From: Bacteroidales bacterium UBA6445
GTDB lineage: Bacteria; Bacteroidota; Bacteroidia; Bacteroidales; UBA932
DNA length: 24,641 nucleotides
Reading direction: 5' to 3'
Assembly (NCBI GenBank): GCA_002439585.1
Contig: DJOF01000020.1
Span: 1-24,641, forward strand
How positions within the stretch are numbered: the first letter of the stretch is position 1; the number at the start of each line of letters is the position of its first letter. Position numbers and translations under genes: made by a program. The notes beneath the pieces are model-generated. The model did no database searches, had not been told where the DNA came from, and saw only the letters and a program-made list of their open reading frames with translations. Positions 15,824-24,195 of the stretch are shown piece by piece.

Positions 15824-15861
15824 AGAGGCTGACCGGTAGTCCGGACGGCCTCTGTTTTTTT
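15824..15861 (+). terminator. Terminator after HU and the small basic gene
   Basis: The outer stem AGAGGC (15824-15829) with GCCTCT (15848-15853) and the inner CCGG/CCGG pairing around TAGT are followed directly by a T-run (15855-15861). It separates the HU transcript from RNase G. Confidence 0.85.
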
Positions 15862-15914
15862 ACCGAAGACACAAGCCAATACGGCATTGTCTTCCTGTGT
15901 TAACTTAAAGTTGC

Positions 15915-15952
15915 CCCGGTGCAATATGACCGGGACAATTTGTAATATTGTC
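15915..15952 (+). promoter_or_regulatory. Two adjoining hairpins in the RNase G leader
   Basis: CCCGGT (15915-15920) pairs with ACCGGG (15929-15934) across 8 nt. GACAAT (15934-15939) pairs with ATTGTC (15947-15952) across 7 nt. Both stems are perfect and the second ends 9 nt before the ATG at 15962, so they could affect translation or mRNA stability. No consensus promoter is visible between the HU terminator and the hairpins. Confidence 0.55.
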
Positions 15953-15961
15953 AAATACCAG

Positions 15962-17530
15962 ATGGAGTCTGAAAAAGAATCAGTAAAGGATCTGATCGTG
16001 GACGTCGGACAGTCCGAAGTGCAACTCGCGCTTATGGAGAATCATAGGCTGATCGAGTATAGCAAAGAGTCCAGCAAAGGTCACAGCTTCACAGTCGGGG
16101 ATGTGTTTCTTGGCAAAGTGAAGAAGATCATGCCTGCTCTCAATGCCGCATTTGTGGACATAGGCGACGAGAAAGAGGCTTTCATCCATTATCTTGACTT
16201 GGGACTATATTTCAATGCGTTCGATGAGTTTGTCAGAAAAGCCAACTCCAATACGGATGCAAGCCAGTTGTTTTCTGACATACAACTCGGGCCTATCCTC
16301 GAAAAGGAAGGAGAGATAGCCAAAGTCCTCAAAGTCGGACAGATGATAATGGTACAGATCGTGAAAGAGCCTATTTCCACGAAAGGTTCGAGGCTTACAG
16401 CTGAGATTTCATTGGCAGGACGCAATATTGTACTCCTCCCTTTCGCGAAGAAAGTGAGCATCTCACAGAAGATCTCCTCCAAAGAAGAGAAGAAACGACT
16501 TGAGACTTTAGTCAAAAGCATTTTGCCCGGAAATTACGGGGCAATCATCAGGACAGCGGCCGAGGGCAAGAACGCGGCCATCCTTGTAGCTGAACTTCGT
16601 TCGCTGATAAGCAAGTGGGAAGGTTCATGGAAGAAACTTTCCAAGAATAAAAATGTCCAATTGCTTTTCTCAGAATACAGTAAGACTACGACTATCCTCA
16701 GGGATCTGCTCAATGACTCGTTCTCCAATATTTATGTGAACGATCCCAAAGAGTATGACGAGATTAGGAAATATATCGCGCAGATATCCCCTCAACAGGA
16801 GAAGATAGTCAAACTCTATACAGACAAAGAACCGATATTTGACAAGTTCGATGTCACAAGACAGATAAAGAGTTCATTTGGCAAGGTCGTGCCCATAAAG
16901 CAAGGCGCATATCTGGTCATAGAATCGACAGAGGCTCTTAATGTGGTGGATGTCAACAGTGGCACCAGAGCCAAGACTACAGACCAGGAAGAGAATACTT
17001 ATGAGGTCAACAGATATGCCGCAGAAGAGATTGCAAGGCAGATGCGCTTGCGGGATCTTGGCGGGATTGTAATCATCGACTTCATCGACATGGACAATCA
17101 GGAACACAAGAACGGCCTGTACAAGTACATGTGCGACCTCATGAATGACGACAGAGCCAAGCATAATGTGCTTCCTCTGACCAAGTTCGGCTTGATGCAG
17201 ATCACCCGACAAAGGATCCGTCCGGCAACTGAGATAAACACAACAGAAGTATGTCCTCTATGCCACGGAACAGGCAAAATAGCCCCGAGTCTGCTGATAG
17301 ACGAACAGATCGAGCGACGTCTGTCCTACTATGTCAATGATCTAGGTATCAAGTCTTTTATCTTTAAGACTGGTCCTATTCTCGGTGCTTATCTGACTAA
17401 GGGATTCAATTCCTTCTTGCGGAAATGGAAGCGCAAGTACAAATGCAAGATCAACCATGTCATCGACTTGGATTTCAGTGTACTGCAGAATGAATTCTAC
17501 AAAGAGAATGGGGAGAAGTTAGACGACTAA
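15962..17530 (+). CDS. rng: Ribonuclease G/E family endoribonuclease
   Basis: This encodes a 522-residue single-strand-specific endoribonuclease involved in rRNA maturation and mRNA decay. The S1 RNA-binding domain lies near residues 35-130. The metal-binding catalytic aspartates are Asp330 (DVNSGTR) and Asp373 (IDFIDMD), spaced 43 residues as in E. coli RNase E. The zinc-link CPLCHG (Cys431, Cys434) lies 58 residues further on, again as in RNase E. The frame is open to 15887, but the ATG at 15962 gives the normal family start. It lacks the long C-terminal scaffold of E. coli RNase E. It is followed by a terminator at 17567-17606. Confidence 0.96.
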   Translation: MESEKESVKDLIVDVGQSEVQLALMENHRLIEYSKESSKGHSFTVGDVFLGKVKKIMPALNAAFVDIGDEKEAFIHYLDLGLYFNAFDEFVRKANSNTDASQLFSDIQLGPILEKEGEIAKVLKVGQMIMVQIVKEPISTKGSRLTAEISLAGRNIVLLPFAKKVSISQKISSKEEKKRLETLVKSILPGNYGAIIRTAAEGKNAAILVAELRSLISKWEGSWKKLSKNKNVQLLFSEYSKTTTILRDLLNDSFSNIYVNDPKEYDEIRKYIAQISPQQEKIVKLYTDKEPIFDKFDVTRQIKSSFGKVVPIKQGAYLVIESTEALNVVDVNSGTRAKTTDQEENTYEVNRYAAEEIARQMRLRDLGGIVIIDFIDMDNQEHKNGLYKYMCDLMNDDRAKHNVLPLTKFGLMQITRQRIRPATEINTTEVCPLCHGTGKIAPSLLIDEQIERRLSYYVNDLGIKSFIFKTGPILGAYLTKGFNSFLRKWKRKYKCKINHVIDLDFSVLQNEFYKENGEKLDD

Positions 17531-17566
17531 ACTCGATGCTCTCCCCCCCCACGCATGAAACAAGAT

Positions 17567-17606
17567 CGGCCGGATCATAGATATTATGGTTCGGCCGTTT
17601 GTTTTC
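17567..17606 (+). terminator. Terminator of the RNase G gene
   Basis: CGGCCG (17567-17572) pairs with CGGCCG (17592-17597), itself a palindrome, across a 19-nt loop. The second arm is followed by TTTGTTTT. It lies 36 nt after the RNase G stop. A run of eight C residues (17543-17550) precedes it. Confidence 0.75.
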
Positions 17607-17786
17607 CCAAGAGCCGATCGCTCTCATCTTTTGCGGGCTTTAGATGTCGCTTCGTAAGACTCCTGTGGTAGTCAGATAGTTGGCGTTCCATTTCAAAAAG
17701 TCATAGATCTATCGTATAAAACCTCTCATCAAATTTATAAAGAAATAAGAAGACCCTCTAAGAAATGTGGCCGGACGCAAGAGTGA

Positions 17787-17824
17787 GAACGTATTTATCA
17801 CAGAGTATGAACGTATTTGTCACA
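17787..17824. repeat. Imperfect 16-bp direct repeat at the 3' end of rluD
   Basis: GAACGTATTTATCACA (17787-17802) recurs as GAACGTATTTGTCACA (17809-17824) with one difference and 22-bp spacing. The second copy includes the rluD stop codon. The purpose is unknown; it may be a local duplication. The rest of the gap 17607-17786 shows nothing that I recognise. Confidence 0.55.
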
Positions 17825-18890
17825 CTGATACTGAGCTATATTGTCTCCACTTATCTATAAGTTCTGTCATATCTTGTGGAAGTGGGGCTTCAAATCTAAT
17901 CATCTTTCGAGTACGCGGATGCACAAAGCCCAATGTCGCGGCATGCAGAGCCTGACGAGGGCAGATATCGAAACAATTGGATATGAATTGTCTGTACTTT
18001 GTATAGATGGTACCTTGTCGTATATAGGAACCTCCATATCTCTCGTCATTAAATAGCGGATGGCCGATGGAACTCATATGCACCCTTATCTGGTGAGTTC
18101 GTCCAGTCTCAAGTCTGCATTCCACTACAGTTACATAGCCCAGGCGCTCGACCACGCGGTAATGAGTAATCGCATGTTTGCCTTTCTCTGGGTCATCGTA
18201 TGATTTGAATCTCAGCCTGTCTGAGGGATCACGTCCAAGATAGGAATCAACCGTGCCTTCGTCTTCTTTGAGGTTGCCCCACACTACTGCTATATATTTG
18301 CGCTCGATACTGTGCCGGAAGAACTGTCCCGCAAGGTCAAGCTGAGCCTCGTCATTCTTGGCGACCACAAGAAGACCTGAAGTGTCTTTATCAATACGGT
18401 GCACAAGTACGCCCATTCTCTCGTCATCCTTGGAGGAGGGGTCTATCCCGAGATGAAAAGCCAAGGCATTGACTAATGTTCCCGTGAAATGTCCGTTGCC
18501 AGGATGCACAACCATGCCGGCAGGTTTGTTGACCAGTAGTACATCATCGTCTTCATATACTATGTCAAGTGGAATATCCTCTGGAAGGACCTCGAAACCG
18601 TGCCTCTCATATGGCATCATGAAGCGCAGCAGATTGCCTGGTCTTATGATCATGTTGGCCTTGGCTATCTTGTCATTGACTCTCACATATCCTGCTTTGA
18701 TAGCCAGCTGTACTCGGTGGCGCGATGTCCCGGAGAGCTTGGATACCATGAACTTATCCACTCTTAGAGGTGCCTGCCCTCCGTCTACGACAATGCGGAA
18801 ATGCTCGAACATTCCCTGCTCCTCATCATCGGACGCAGAGTCACTCTCTGAAGCATTTTCTTCAGAAGAGAGTTCTTCATCATTATTCAT
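17820..18890 (-). CDS. rluD: Ribosomal large-subunit pseudouridine synthase, RluD family
   Basis: This encodes a 356-residue enzyme that converts uridine to pseudouridine in 23S rRNA. An acidic leader (residues 1-26) is followed by an S4 RNA-binding domain (about 40-90, LRVDKFMVSKLSG) and the catalytic domain with HRIDKDTSG, where Asp167 is the nucleophile. The frame is open for 80 more codons up to an ATG at 19130. The start MNNDEELSSE at 18890 is preferred because related proteins begin about 20-30 residues before the EHFRIV block, and the extra stretch has no recognisable domain. It lies downstream of the PASTA gene on the same strand, an order I associate with Bacteroidales. Confidence 0.93.
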   Translation of the reverse strand: MNNDEELSSEENASESDSASDDEEQGMFEHFRIVVDGGQAPLRVDKFMVSKLSGTSRHRVQLAIKAGYVRVNDKIAKANMIIRPGNLLRFMMPYERHGFEVLPEDIPLDIVYEDDDVLLVNKPAGMVVHPGNGHFTGTLVNALAFHLGIDPSSKDDERMGVLVHRIDKDTSGLLVVAKNDEAQLDLAGQFFRHSIERKYIAVVWGNLKEDEGTVDSYLGRDPSDRLRFKSYDDPEKGKHAITHYRVVERLGYVTVVECRLETGRTHQIRVHMSSIGHPLFNDERYGGSYIRQGTIYTKYRQFISNCFDICPRQALHAATLGFVHPRTRKMIRFEAPLPQDMTELIDKWRQYSSVSV

Positions 18891-19170
18891 CTCTTCATCT
18901 CGCAAAACTCCAGAATGTACCGGTTGAATCCCATTATTCTGCTTTCCGGACTGAGTCTCATTATCGATGTCCGGCCTCTCAAGGTCTTTGCTCCTATCTT
19001 TGCTCCTATCCTGGTGATCAAAGATCGGAGATTTTGCTTCATTTGTAGACACAGCGATGATTATTTCGGATAAATAGTTGATATAGCAGAATATCGATGC
19101 ATTGATCATTGACAGGCGATTCTCTCGCAAAAGTCAATGCAGTTCAAATGCTATTGCACACATTCAGAAG

Positions 19171-19941
19171 TCATTTGGAGTCTTTCGACAAATACAAGGT
19201 CACATCTGAGCCCATTGGAAGTGGGACATCTAATGATGCCTCGGGGATCTGCCTGTATACAATGGCATCTAGTGAATCTCCGTATTCACGGATTGACTTA
19301 TCGAAGCGCAATGAGCGGATATTGAGGGAATTGTCATGAATAGCATCGACGGCACGGAGATATTTCATACCTATAACGTCGGGGACATAAGTCTGGCTGT
19401 CTTCTCCGAGCCCCACTACAAGGTCAATTGTCGAACCACTGTCGATATTGCGTCCGGGAGCTATTGGCCTTCCGCGGTATAGCTGCTTAAGTACATTGTT
19501 GGTGGCAATGTCTTCTTGATAGATGAGACGTCCGAGGTGTAAACCTCTGGATATCAACTCTGCCTTTGCCTGACGCATTGACAGGCCGACAAGATCGGGC
19601 ATACTCACCTGCTTCGGCTCTATAGAATTGATAGTAAGCTGTATCCGGCGTCCTTTCTTGACTCCGCTTCCTGCCTTGGGCACCTGTGAGAAGACCGCTC
19701 CCCTATCCATTTTACGCACATATACCGAGTCTGTCACCTCGATGCGGATACCGCATCGATGCGCTTCTTTCTCAGCCTGAGATACGCTCATGTTGGTAAA
19801 ATCCGGCACTTGAATCTCCTGACCGTGATGGGTCAGAAGATTAAGCGAGATACTGCATATAAGCACTAAAGCTATTACGGCTACTGCCGCAAACAGCAGA
19901 TTCTTTACTATCCAATTCCCGAAGAAATCTCTTGAACTCAT
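19171..19941 (-). CDS. PASTA-domain membrane-anchored protein
   Basis: This encodes a 256-residue protein with a short cytoplasmic N-terminus, one membrane helix (about residues 13-36) and three PASTA repeats facing the periplasm (about 43-108, 112-177 and 186-253; signatures VPDFTNMSVSQAEKEA, MPDLVGLSMRQAKAEL, VPDVIGMKYLRAVDAI). PASTA domains bind peptidoglycan or muropeptides in penicillin-binding proteins and Ser/Thr kinases; here there is neither a kinase nor a transpeptidase domain, so a cell-wall sensor or adaptor role is inferred. rluD follows on the same strand. Confidence 0.93.
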   Translation of the reverse strand: MSSRDFFGNWIVKNLLFAAVAVIALVLICSISLNLLTHHGQEIQVPDFTNMSVSQAEKEAHRCGIRIEVTDSVYVRKMDRGAVFSQVPKAGSGVKKGRRIQLTINSIEPKQVSMPDLVGLSMRQAKAELISRGLHLGRLIYQEDIATNNVLKQLYRGRPIAPGRNIDSGSTIDLVVGLGEDSQTYVPDVIGMKYLRAVDAIHDNSLNIRSLRFDKSIREYGDSLDAIVYRQIPEASLDVPLPMGSDVTLYLSKDSK

Positions 19942-20057
19942 ATCCGTTATTTTCTACGTTTCGTACTTAAAATTATTCGTCAACTGCTCTTGCAGGCTCA
20001 CTCTTATTGCCTCGCTCGATGTCAATATCCGCACACGTTGGTCTTGCTTGCATGTTA

Positions 20058-20696
20058 CTATCGGGCTGCAAAAAGGACTTCCAAGACTCCGTCAGCCATA
20101 AGAGCTATACCTATGATTACGATGATTACACCTGTTATTCTATTGATCCACAAGATAGTAGATAGTCTAATATTGCGCCTCAGGCGGCTGAATATCCAAG
20201 AAAAGAAGAACCAGTATATTGCTGATCCGGCACTAACAGCAACAAGGACCGGGGCTACTCTGTAATCATGAGGTTCCAAATGGATTCCGAAGAACGCGAA
20301 CAACGCGAAGATCACAAATATGGCACCCGGGTTGGATATGCCCATTATGACGGCTTGGAAAAAGTCTTTAAGAGAATATGACGGCGAAGAGTCCTGCTTC
20401 CGTACTTTGCGGAACGGATCCTTGAAAGCAAGGCTGCAGCCGAGTGCTATCACGACCAAGCCGCCACCTATCATTATAAGTGTCCTGTTGTCCTCGATAA
20501 ACTGTTCCGCTATAGCGAGTGCAAATATTGCGATGACAGCAAATAGTGTATCCACGAGACAGGCCCCGAGACCTGCCATGAACCCTGCCCTGTGTCCTTC
20601 GCTCAATGACTTCTGCAATACGAGAATTGCTATCGGCCCCAATGGGACAGAAGCACAAACTCCGATTATAAAGCCTTTGAGTATATCAAGAAGCAT
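20058..20696 (-). CDS. LysE-family amino-acid exporter
   Basis: This encodes a 212-residue inner-membrane protein with about six hydrophobic segments and the N-terminal SVPLGPIAI block characteristic of the LysE/RhtB translocators, which export amino acids or related small molecules using the proton gradient. The substrate cannot be told from sequence. A charged cytoplasmic loop (FRKVRKQDSS) separates helices 3 and 4, as is usual. A TAnnTTTG element (20720-20727) lies 24 nt before the start. The PASTA gene follows after 116 nt and may be transcribed separately. Confidence 0.93.
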   Translation of the reverse strand: MLLDILKGFIIGVCASVPLGPIAILVLQKSLSEGHRAGFMAGLGACLVDTLFAVIAIFALAIAEQFIEDNRTLIMIGGGLVVIALGCSLAFKDPFRKVRKQDSSPSYSLKDFFQAVIMGISNPGAIFVIFALFAFFGIHLEPHDYRVAPVLVAVSAGSAIYWFFFSWIFSRLRRNIRLSTILWINRITGVIIVIIGIALMADGVLEVLFAAR

Positions 20697-20719
20697 TGAT
20701 TTCTTGTATTTTCAAATTT

Positions 20720-20727
20720 CAAATTTA
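20720..20727 (-). promoter_or_regulatory. -7 element upstream of the LysE-family gene
   Basis: Read on the minus strand this is TAAATTTG, a perfect TAnnTTTG element. No TTTG is visible at the expected -33 distance. The predicted transcript start would be about 15 nt before the ATG at 20696. Confidence 0.5.
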
Positions 20728-21148
20728 ACGAAAAATGCTGGTTTTTACGTAAGTTTGTGAAGATAATCTGCCGATAATCTACATTTATATCAACATCTAC
20801 AATGAAACGTCTCGCAGACATTTTGGCTGTCGCCTGCCGAATCACTAGATCTAGACCAACGCGGCAGCATACCGATACCACGACCTCACTCTGCATCAAC
20901 ATTCTCTCACCGATGCTGATACCTGCGCCGGGATAGAATTGATGATTTTGTACGATTCCGCTGAAACAGAATGTGGCAGAGACATGATTGAGGTAAATGC
21001 TGATATTTCTATCGAGTTTCCGAAAATCCATACTGCGAATGGCATCTGTGCGGACGACAAAACTTACGGAAGAGCCGCAATCGGGTTCGATGCTGGCACG
21101 AACATCGTCAACTGGCCGGCTCAGATGAAAATGTGTTGCTTTCTGCAA
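20728..21148 (-). other. Unassigned stretch between lysE and mnmE, with a doubtful minus-strand frame
   Basis: No convincing gene is seen. A minus-strand frame of 160 codons runs from an ATG at 21148 to a stop at 20666, and a plus-strand frame in the same codon register is open from 20939 into mnmE. The minus-strand translation has no recognisable domain, signal or repeat, and it would run 31 nt into the LysE-family gene and through that gene's promoter element, which argues against it. It could be a decayed gene, a coding sequence of unknown type or spacer. Confidence 0.3.
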
Positions 21149-21157
21149 ATTAAGGAG

Positions 21158-21165
21158 TATTTTTG
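21158..21165 (+). promoter_or_regulatory. Candidate -7 element of mnmE
   Basis: TATTTTTG is a perfect TAnnTTTG match, but only 7 nt separate it from the ATG at 21173, so the transcript would be nearly leaderless. A Shine-Dalgarno-like AAGGAG (21152-21157) just upstream is 15 nt from the ATG, further than usual. Both may be chance matches. Confidence 0.4.
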
Positions 21166-21172
21166 TAGAATT

Positions 21173-22543
21173 ATGGAATTCGATAATATAATCTGTGCGC
21201 CAGCAACCATTCCCGGAACTGGAGCGATCTCAATAATACGAGTCAGTGGGAAGGGATGTTTGGAATTGGCTGACAAAATAATACACCTGAAAAAAGGAAA
21301 ATTGGCACAGGCCAATGGTTACACACTGCATTTCGGCAGCATCTACGAGAATGATGGCTCCCTGCTTGATGAAGTGATAGTCAGCGTATTTAGAGCTCCT
21401 CATTCCTATACTGGGGAGGACTCTATAGAGATCTCAACCCACGCATCGGAATATATCGTAAGTACGGCATTGGAAATACTTATAAATAAAGGATGCAAAA
21501 TGGCTGAGCCCGGTGAATTCACTAAAAGGGCATTTCTAAATGGAAAAATGGATTTGGCGCAGGCAGAGGCGGTGGCCGATGTTATAGCAGCCGATTCCAA
21601 GGCTGCCAATAACGTAGCACAAAGTCATTTACGAGGCGAATACACATTGGCATTCAAAAGACTGAGAGACGAGTTGCTAAGACTCTCAGCTCTTGTGGAG
21701 TTAGAACTCGATTTCAGCGAAGAGGATGTGGAATTTGCTGATAGAAAGCATCTTAAAGAATTGGCCTATAGTGCAGCGAAGAGAATGGAAAAGCTTCGAG
21801 ATAGCTATCGCGTCGGTAATGCATTGAAAAATGGCGTACCTATAGCAATAGTGGGTGCTCCGAATGCCGGAAAAAGTACCCTGCTGAATGCACTAATCGG
21901 CGAAAATCGTGCTATAGTTTCAGATATCGCCGGTACCACTCGAGATACAATTGAAGAGAGCATAGTTATAGGTGGGGTTCGCTACCGATTCATAGACACT
22001 GCAGGGCTAAGGAATACGGATGAAAGGGTCGAAAGACTTGGCATAGAAAGAAGTATAGCGAAAATCAAGGAGGCATCCATAGTCATCTGCCTGATCGATG
22101 CTGGCGATATCGCTCAGAGTGAGAGGATTCTGAAAGAAGTCACATCGCTTCTCGATAATCAAAAACTGATCATAGTTCTTAACAAATGTGATCTTTTAGA
22201 GGCTCAGAATTGCAATATTCATTATGATGTCAAGATATCAGCTCTGAAAGGACAAGGAATTGACGATTTGATAAATGAAATTAACAAGTGTGGATTTGGC
22301 AAGGAGACAGATAGTCAGACTATCGTAACCTCAGCAAGACACTATGAAGCCCTTAATGTGGCCATAGCGGAAGTGGAGCGAGTCCTCGCGGCTATTGATC
22401 TCGGCATCAGCAATGAACTCCTCGCAGAAGACATTCGCGCTGCCATCTCCGCAATTAACTCCATATTCTCTTCCACCTCTGAAATAATCACCACAAACGA
22501 AATCCTCGGCGAAATCTTCGGAAAATTCTGCGTGGGGAAATAG
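21173..22543 (+). CDS. mnmE: tRNA modification GTPase MnmE (3' end of different composition)
   Basis: This encodes a 456-residue GTPase which, with MnmG, modifies the wobble uridine of several tRNAs. An N-terminal folate-binding domain (about 1-120) is followed by helices and the inserted G domain: G1 GAPNAGKST (228-236), G3 DTAGLR (near 276) and G4 NKCD (near 337). The conserved end FCVGK supplies the essential C-terminal Cys453. The frame is open to 20939, but the ATG at 21173 (MEFDNIICA) is the family start. Leucine codons in the last ~165 nt are nearly all CTC, unlike the rest of the gene and like the recombinase gene that follows, suggesting an exchanged 3' end. Confidence 0.97.
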   Translation: MEFDNIICAPATIPGTGAISIIRVSGKGCLELADKIIHLKKGKLAQANGYTLHFGSIYENDGSLLDEVIVSVFRAPHSYTGEDSIEISTHASEYIVSTALEILINKGCKMAEPGEFTKRAFLNGKMDLAQAEAVADVIAADSKAANNVAQSHLRGEYTLAFKRLRDELLRLSALVELELDFSEEDVEFADRKHLKELAYSAAKRMEKLRDSYRVGNALKNGVPIAIVGAPNAGKSTLLNALIGENRAIVSDIAGTTRDTIEESIVIGGVRYRFIDTAGLRNTDERVERLGIERSIAKIKEASIVICLIDAGDIAQSERILKEVTSLLDNQKLIIVLNKCDLLEAQNCNIHYDVKISALKGQGIDDLINEINKCGFGKETDSQTIVTSARHYEALNVAIAEVERVLAAIDLGISNELLAEDIRAAISAINSIFSSTSEIITTNEILGEIFGKFCVGK

Positions 22544-22674
22544 TAAACGAAAACCGCAGAAATCAAAAGAAAACAATTCTTTTCAAATATCGCCATAAAT
22601 CCATATTTAACAATAATATACAACTACTAATATCAATTACACAATTTTCATCCGTTTTCATTAGTCCTCAATTA

Positions 22675-22720
22675 GGGGGACAATTTCACTTGATTTTGTC
22701 CCCCGTATTTCGTAAATTTG
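22675..22720 (+). promoter_or_regulatory. Inverted repeat and promoter element before the recombinase gene
   Basis: A perfect 9-bp inverted repeat, GGGGGACAA (22675-22683) and TTGTCCCCC (22696-22704), has a 12-nt spacer. It ends 8 nt before TAAATTTG (22713-22720), a perfect -7 element 22 nt from the recombinase ATG. The right arm lies where a -33 element would be, so a protein bound there could block transcription. It could also be a recombinase binding site; without a following T-run it is not a convincing terminator of mnmE. Confidence 0.6.
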
Positions 22721-22742
22721 CCATTGTTAAAAACACCAAACT

Positions 22743-24110
22743 ATGGCAACGGTTACCCTCACTCTCTCCGCCCGGACAAACAAAGACACCGGCAAAGCCG
22801 AAATCCTCCTCCGCTACCGCAACACACGCGAAGTCGCACTCCGCGCCCACACCCACACCTATATCCTCCCGAAATTCTTCGCAGACGGGGAAATCGTCAT
22901 CAAGAACCGCATAATCACCCCCGAAGTCCGTGAAGCCCAGGAAGCCAAAGCCCAGATAGACCGCATCGTAAACCAAATCACGGAAAAAGGCAACAAAAAG
23001 CCAATATCAGACTTCACGCAAGACTGGGCACAAGACACTATCGACCGTCTCCTCTACCCCGAAAACTACCGGCAGGCAGAAAGCGATGAAATTTACCTCC
23101 TCGATAAAATCGAAGACTTCCTCAAATTCAAAAAAATCTCCTACCAGCGGCACCAAAGCTACCGCTGCATCTTCAACATCATCCATCGCTACGAACTCTA
23201 CACCGGCAAGCCAATCAGCCTCAAGAAATCAGACAACAAAACACTGCTCGCCATCGAGGACTTCTTCCGCAACGAACACAAACTCTTCGAGCCAAAAAAA
23301 GAAAAATACCGCACCGTCCTCAAACCCGTAAGGAAATACAAATATGTCTGGGAAAACTCCCAGCACGAACGCACACCGCTTGAACGCAGCGACAATGCCA
23401 TCATCACCTATATGAGTGCCATCAGAGCCTATTGGCGATGGTGCATCGATATGGGCTACACGAAAAACGACCCCTTCCGTAAATATTCTGTAGGTTCCCA
23501 GAAATTCGGAACCCCGTACTACCTCACAACAGAAGAAAGAGACACCGTATTCAAAGCCGACCTCGGAACTGACAACGAAATAGCCCTCGCACGCGACATA
23601 TTCATATTCCAATGCTACATTGGCTGCCGCATCAGCGACCTCTTCGCCCTCACACCTGACAACATCATCACCACCGAAAACGGCACATCCGTCCAATACA
23701 TACCGAGCAAGACCAAAGAAGAACGTCCGAGAGTCGTCAAAGTCTACCTCGCTCCCACCGCCATCGAGATAATGAACCGCAACAAAGGCAAGGCGAAAGA
23801 CACACTCTTCCCATATATGACCACCGGCAAACTCAACGACCTCATCCGCATCGCCCTCAAAAGAGCCGGCATCACCAGAGTCGTCACCACCGTCAATCCC
23901 GTCACCAAACAATCCGAACAACACCCCATCTGCGACATCGCCAGCTCCCACATGGCACGCCGCACCTTCATCGGCAACCTCTACAAGAAAGTCAAAGACC
24001 CGAACCTCGTCGGCAAACTCTCTGGACATTGCGAAGGCTCCAAGGCATTCGCCCGTTATAGGGACATCGATGACGATATGATCAGAGAAATGACGAATCT
24101 GCTTGATTAA
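22743..24110 (+). CDS. Tyrosine recombinase / integrase
   Basis: This encodes a 455-residue site-specific recombinase. The N-terminal arm-type region (1 to about 100) and SAM-like core-binding domain (about 115-240) precede the catalytic domain with the full residue set: Arg296 (GCRISDL), Lys323 (PSKTKEE), His403-x-x-Arg406 (HMARR), His429 (LSGH) and nucleophile Tyr439. The protein should therefore be active. Length and layout resemble the integrases of Bacteroidota mobile elements. Codon use is strongly C-rich at third positions (CTC, ATC, ACC, CGC), unlike the older genes in the window, supporting recent acquisition. It sits beside mnmE, so integration into that gene is the simplest role; acting on the distant hsdS repeats is possible but unsupported. 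Confidence 0.95.
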   Translation: MATVTLTLSARTNKDTGKAEILLRYRNTREVALRAHTHTYILPKFFADGEIVIKNRIITPEVREAQEAKAQIDRIVNQITEKGNKKPISDFTQDWAQDTIDRLLYPENYRQAESDEIYLLDKIEDFLKFKKISYQRHQSYRCIFNIIHRYELYTGKPISLKKSDNKTLLAIEDFFRNEHKLFEPKKEKYRTVLKPVRKYKYVWENSQHERTPLERSDNAIITYMSAIRAYWRWCIDMGYTKNDPFRKYSVGSQKFGTPYYLTTEERDTVFKADLGTDNEIALARDIFIFQCYIGCRISDLFALTPDNIITTENGTSVQYIPSKTKEERPRVVKVYLAPTAIEIMNRNKGKAKDTLFPYMTTGKLNDLIRIALKRAGITRVVTTVNPVTKQSEQHPICDIASSHMARRTFIGNLYKKVKDPNLVGKLSGHCEGSKAFARYRDIDDDMIREMTNLLD

Positions 24111-24165
24111 CGAAAAGATGGTGGATAAGATTCTGACAAAGCTATATGAATCGCCCATTTTTTAG

Positions 24166-24173
24166 TAGCTTTG
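24166..24173 (+). promoter_or_regulatory. -7 element upstream of the last gene
   Basis: TAGCTTTG is a perfect TAnnTTTG match, with 22 nt between it and the ATG at 24196. No TTTG is visible at -33. It suggests that the following gene has its own promoter rather than relying on the recombinase transcript. Confidence 0.6.
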
Positions 24174-24195
24174 CAACTACACATCAACAGATAAG

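Noticed and set aside
17543..17550. Run of eight C residues as a possible phase-variation tract
   Set aside because: It lies between the RNase G stop and its terminator, outside any coding region or visible promoter.
18891..19130. N-terminal extension of RluD to the ATG at 19130
   Set aside because: The frame is open, but the extra 80 residues have no domain and relatives start near 18890; kept only as a possibility.
22743..24110. The tyrosine recombinase as the invertase of the hsdS switch
   Set aside because: It is 21 kb away and sits in a separate element beside mnmE. Specificity-switch recombinases are usually adjacent, and the left flank of the restriction locus is outside the window, so the link is unsupported.
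23229..24158. Minus-strand frame of 309 codons opposite the recombinase gene
   Set aside because: It arises from the C-rich codons of the recombinase, whose catalytic residues are all present; its D/G/V-rich composition is typical of an antisense shadow.
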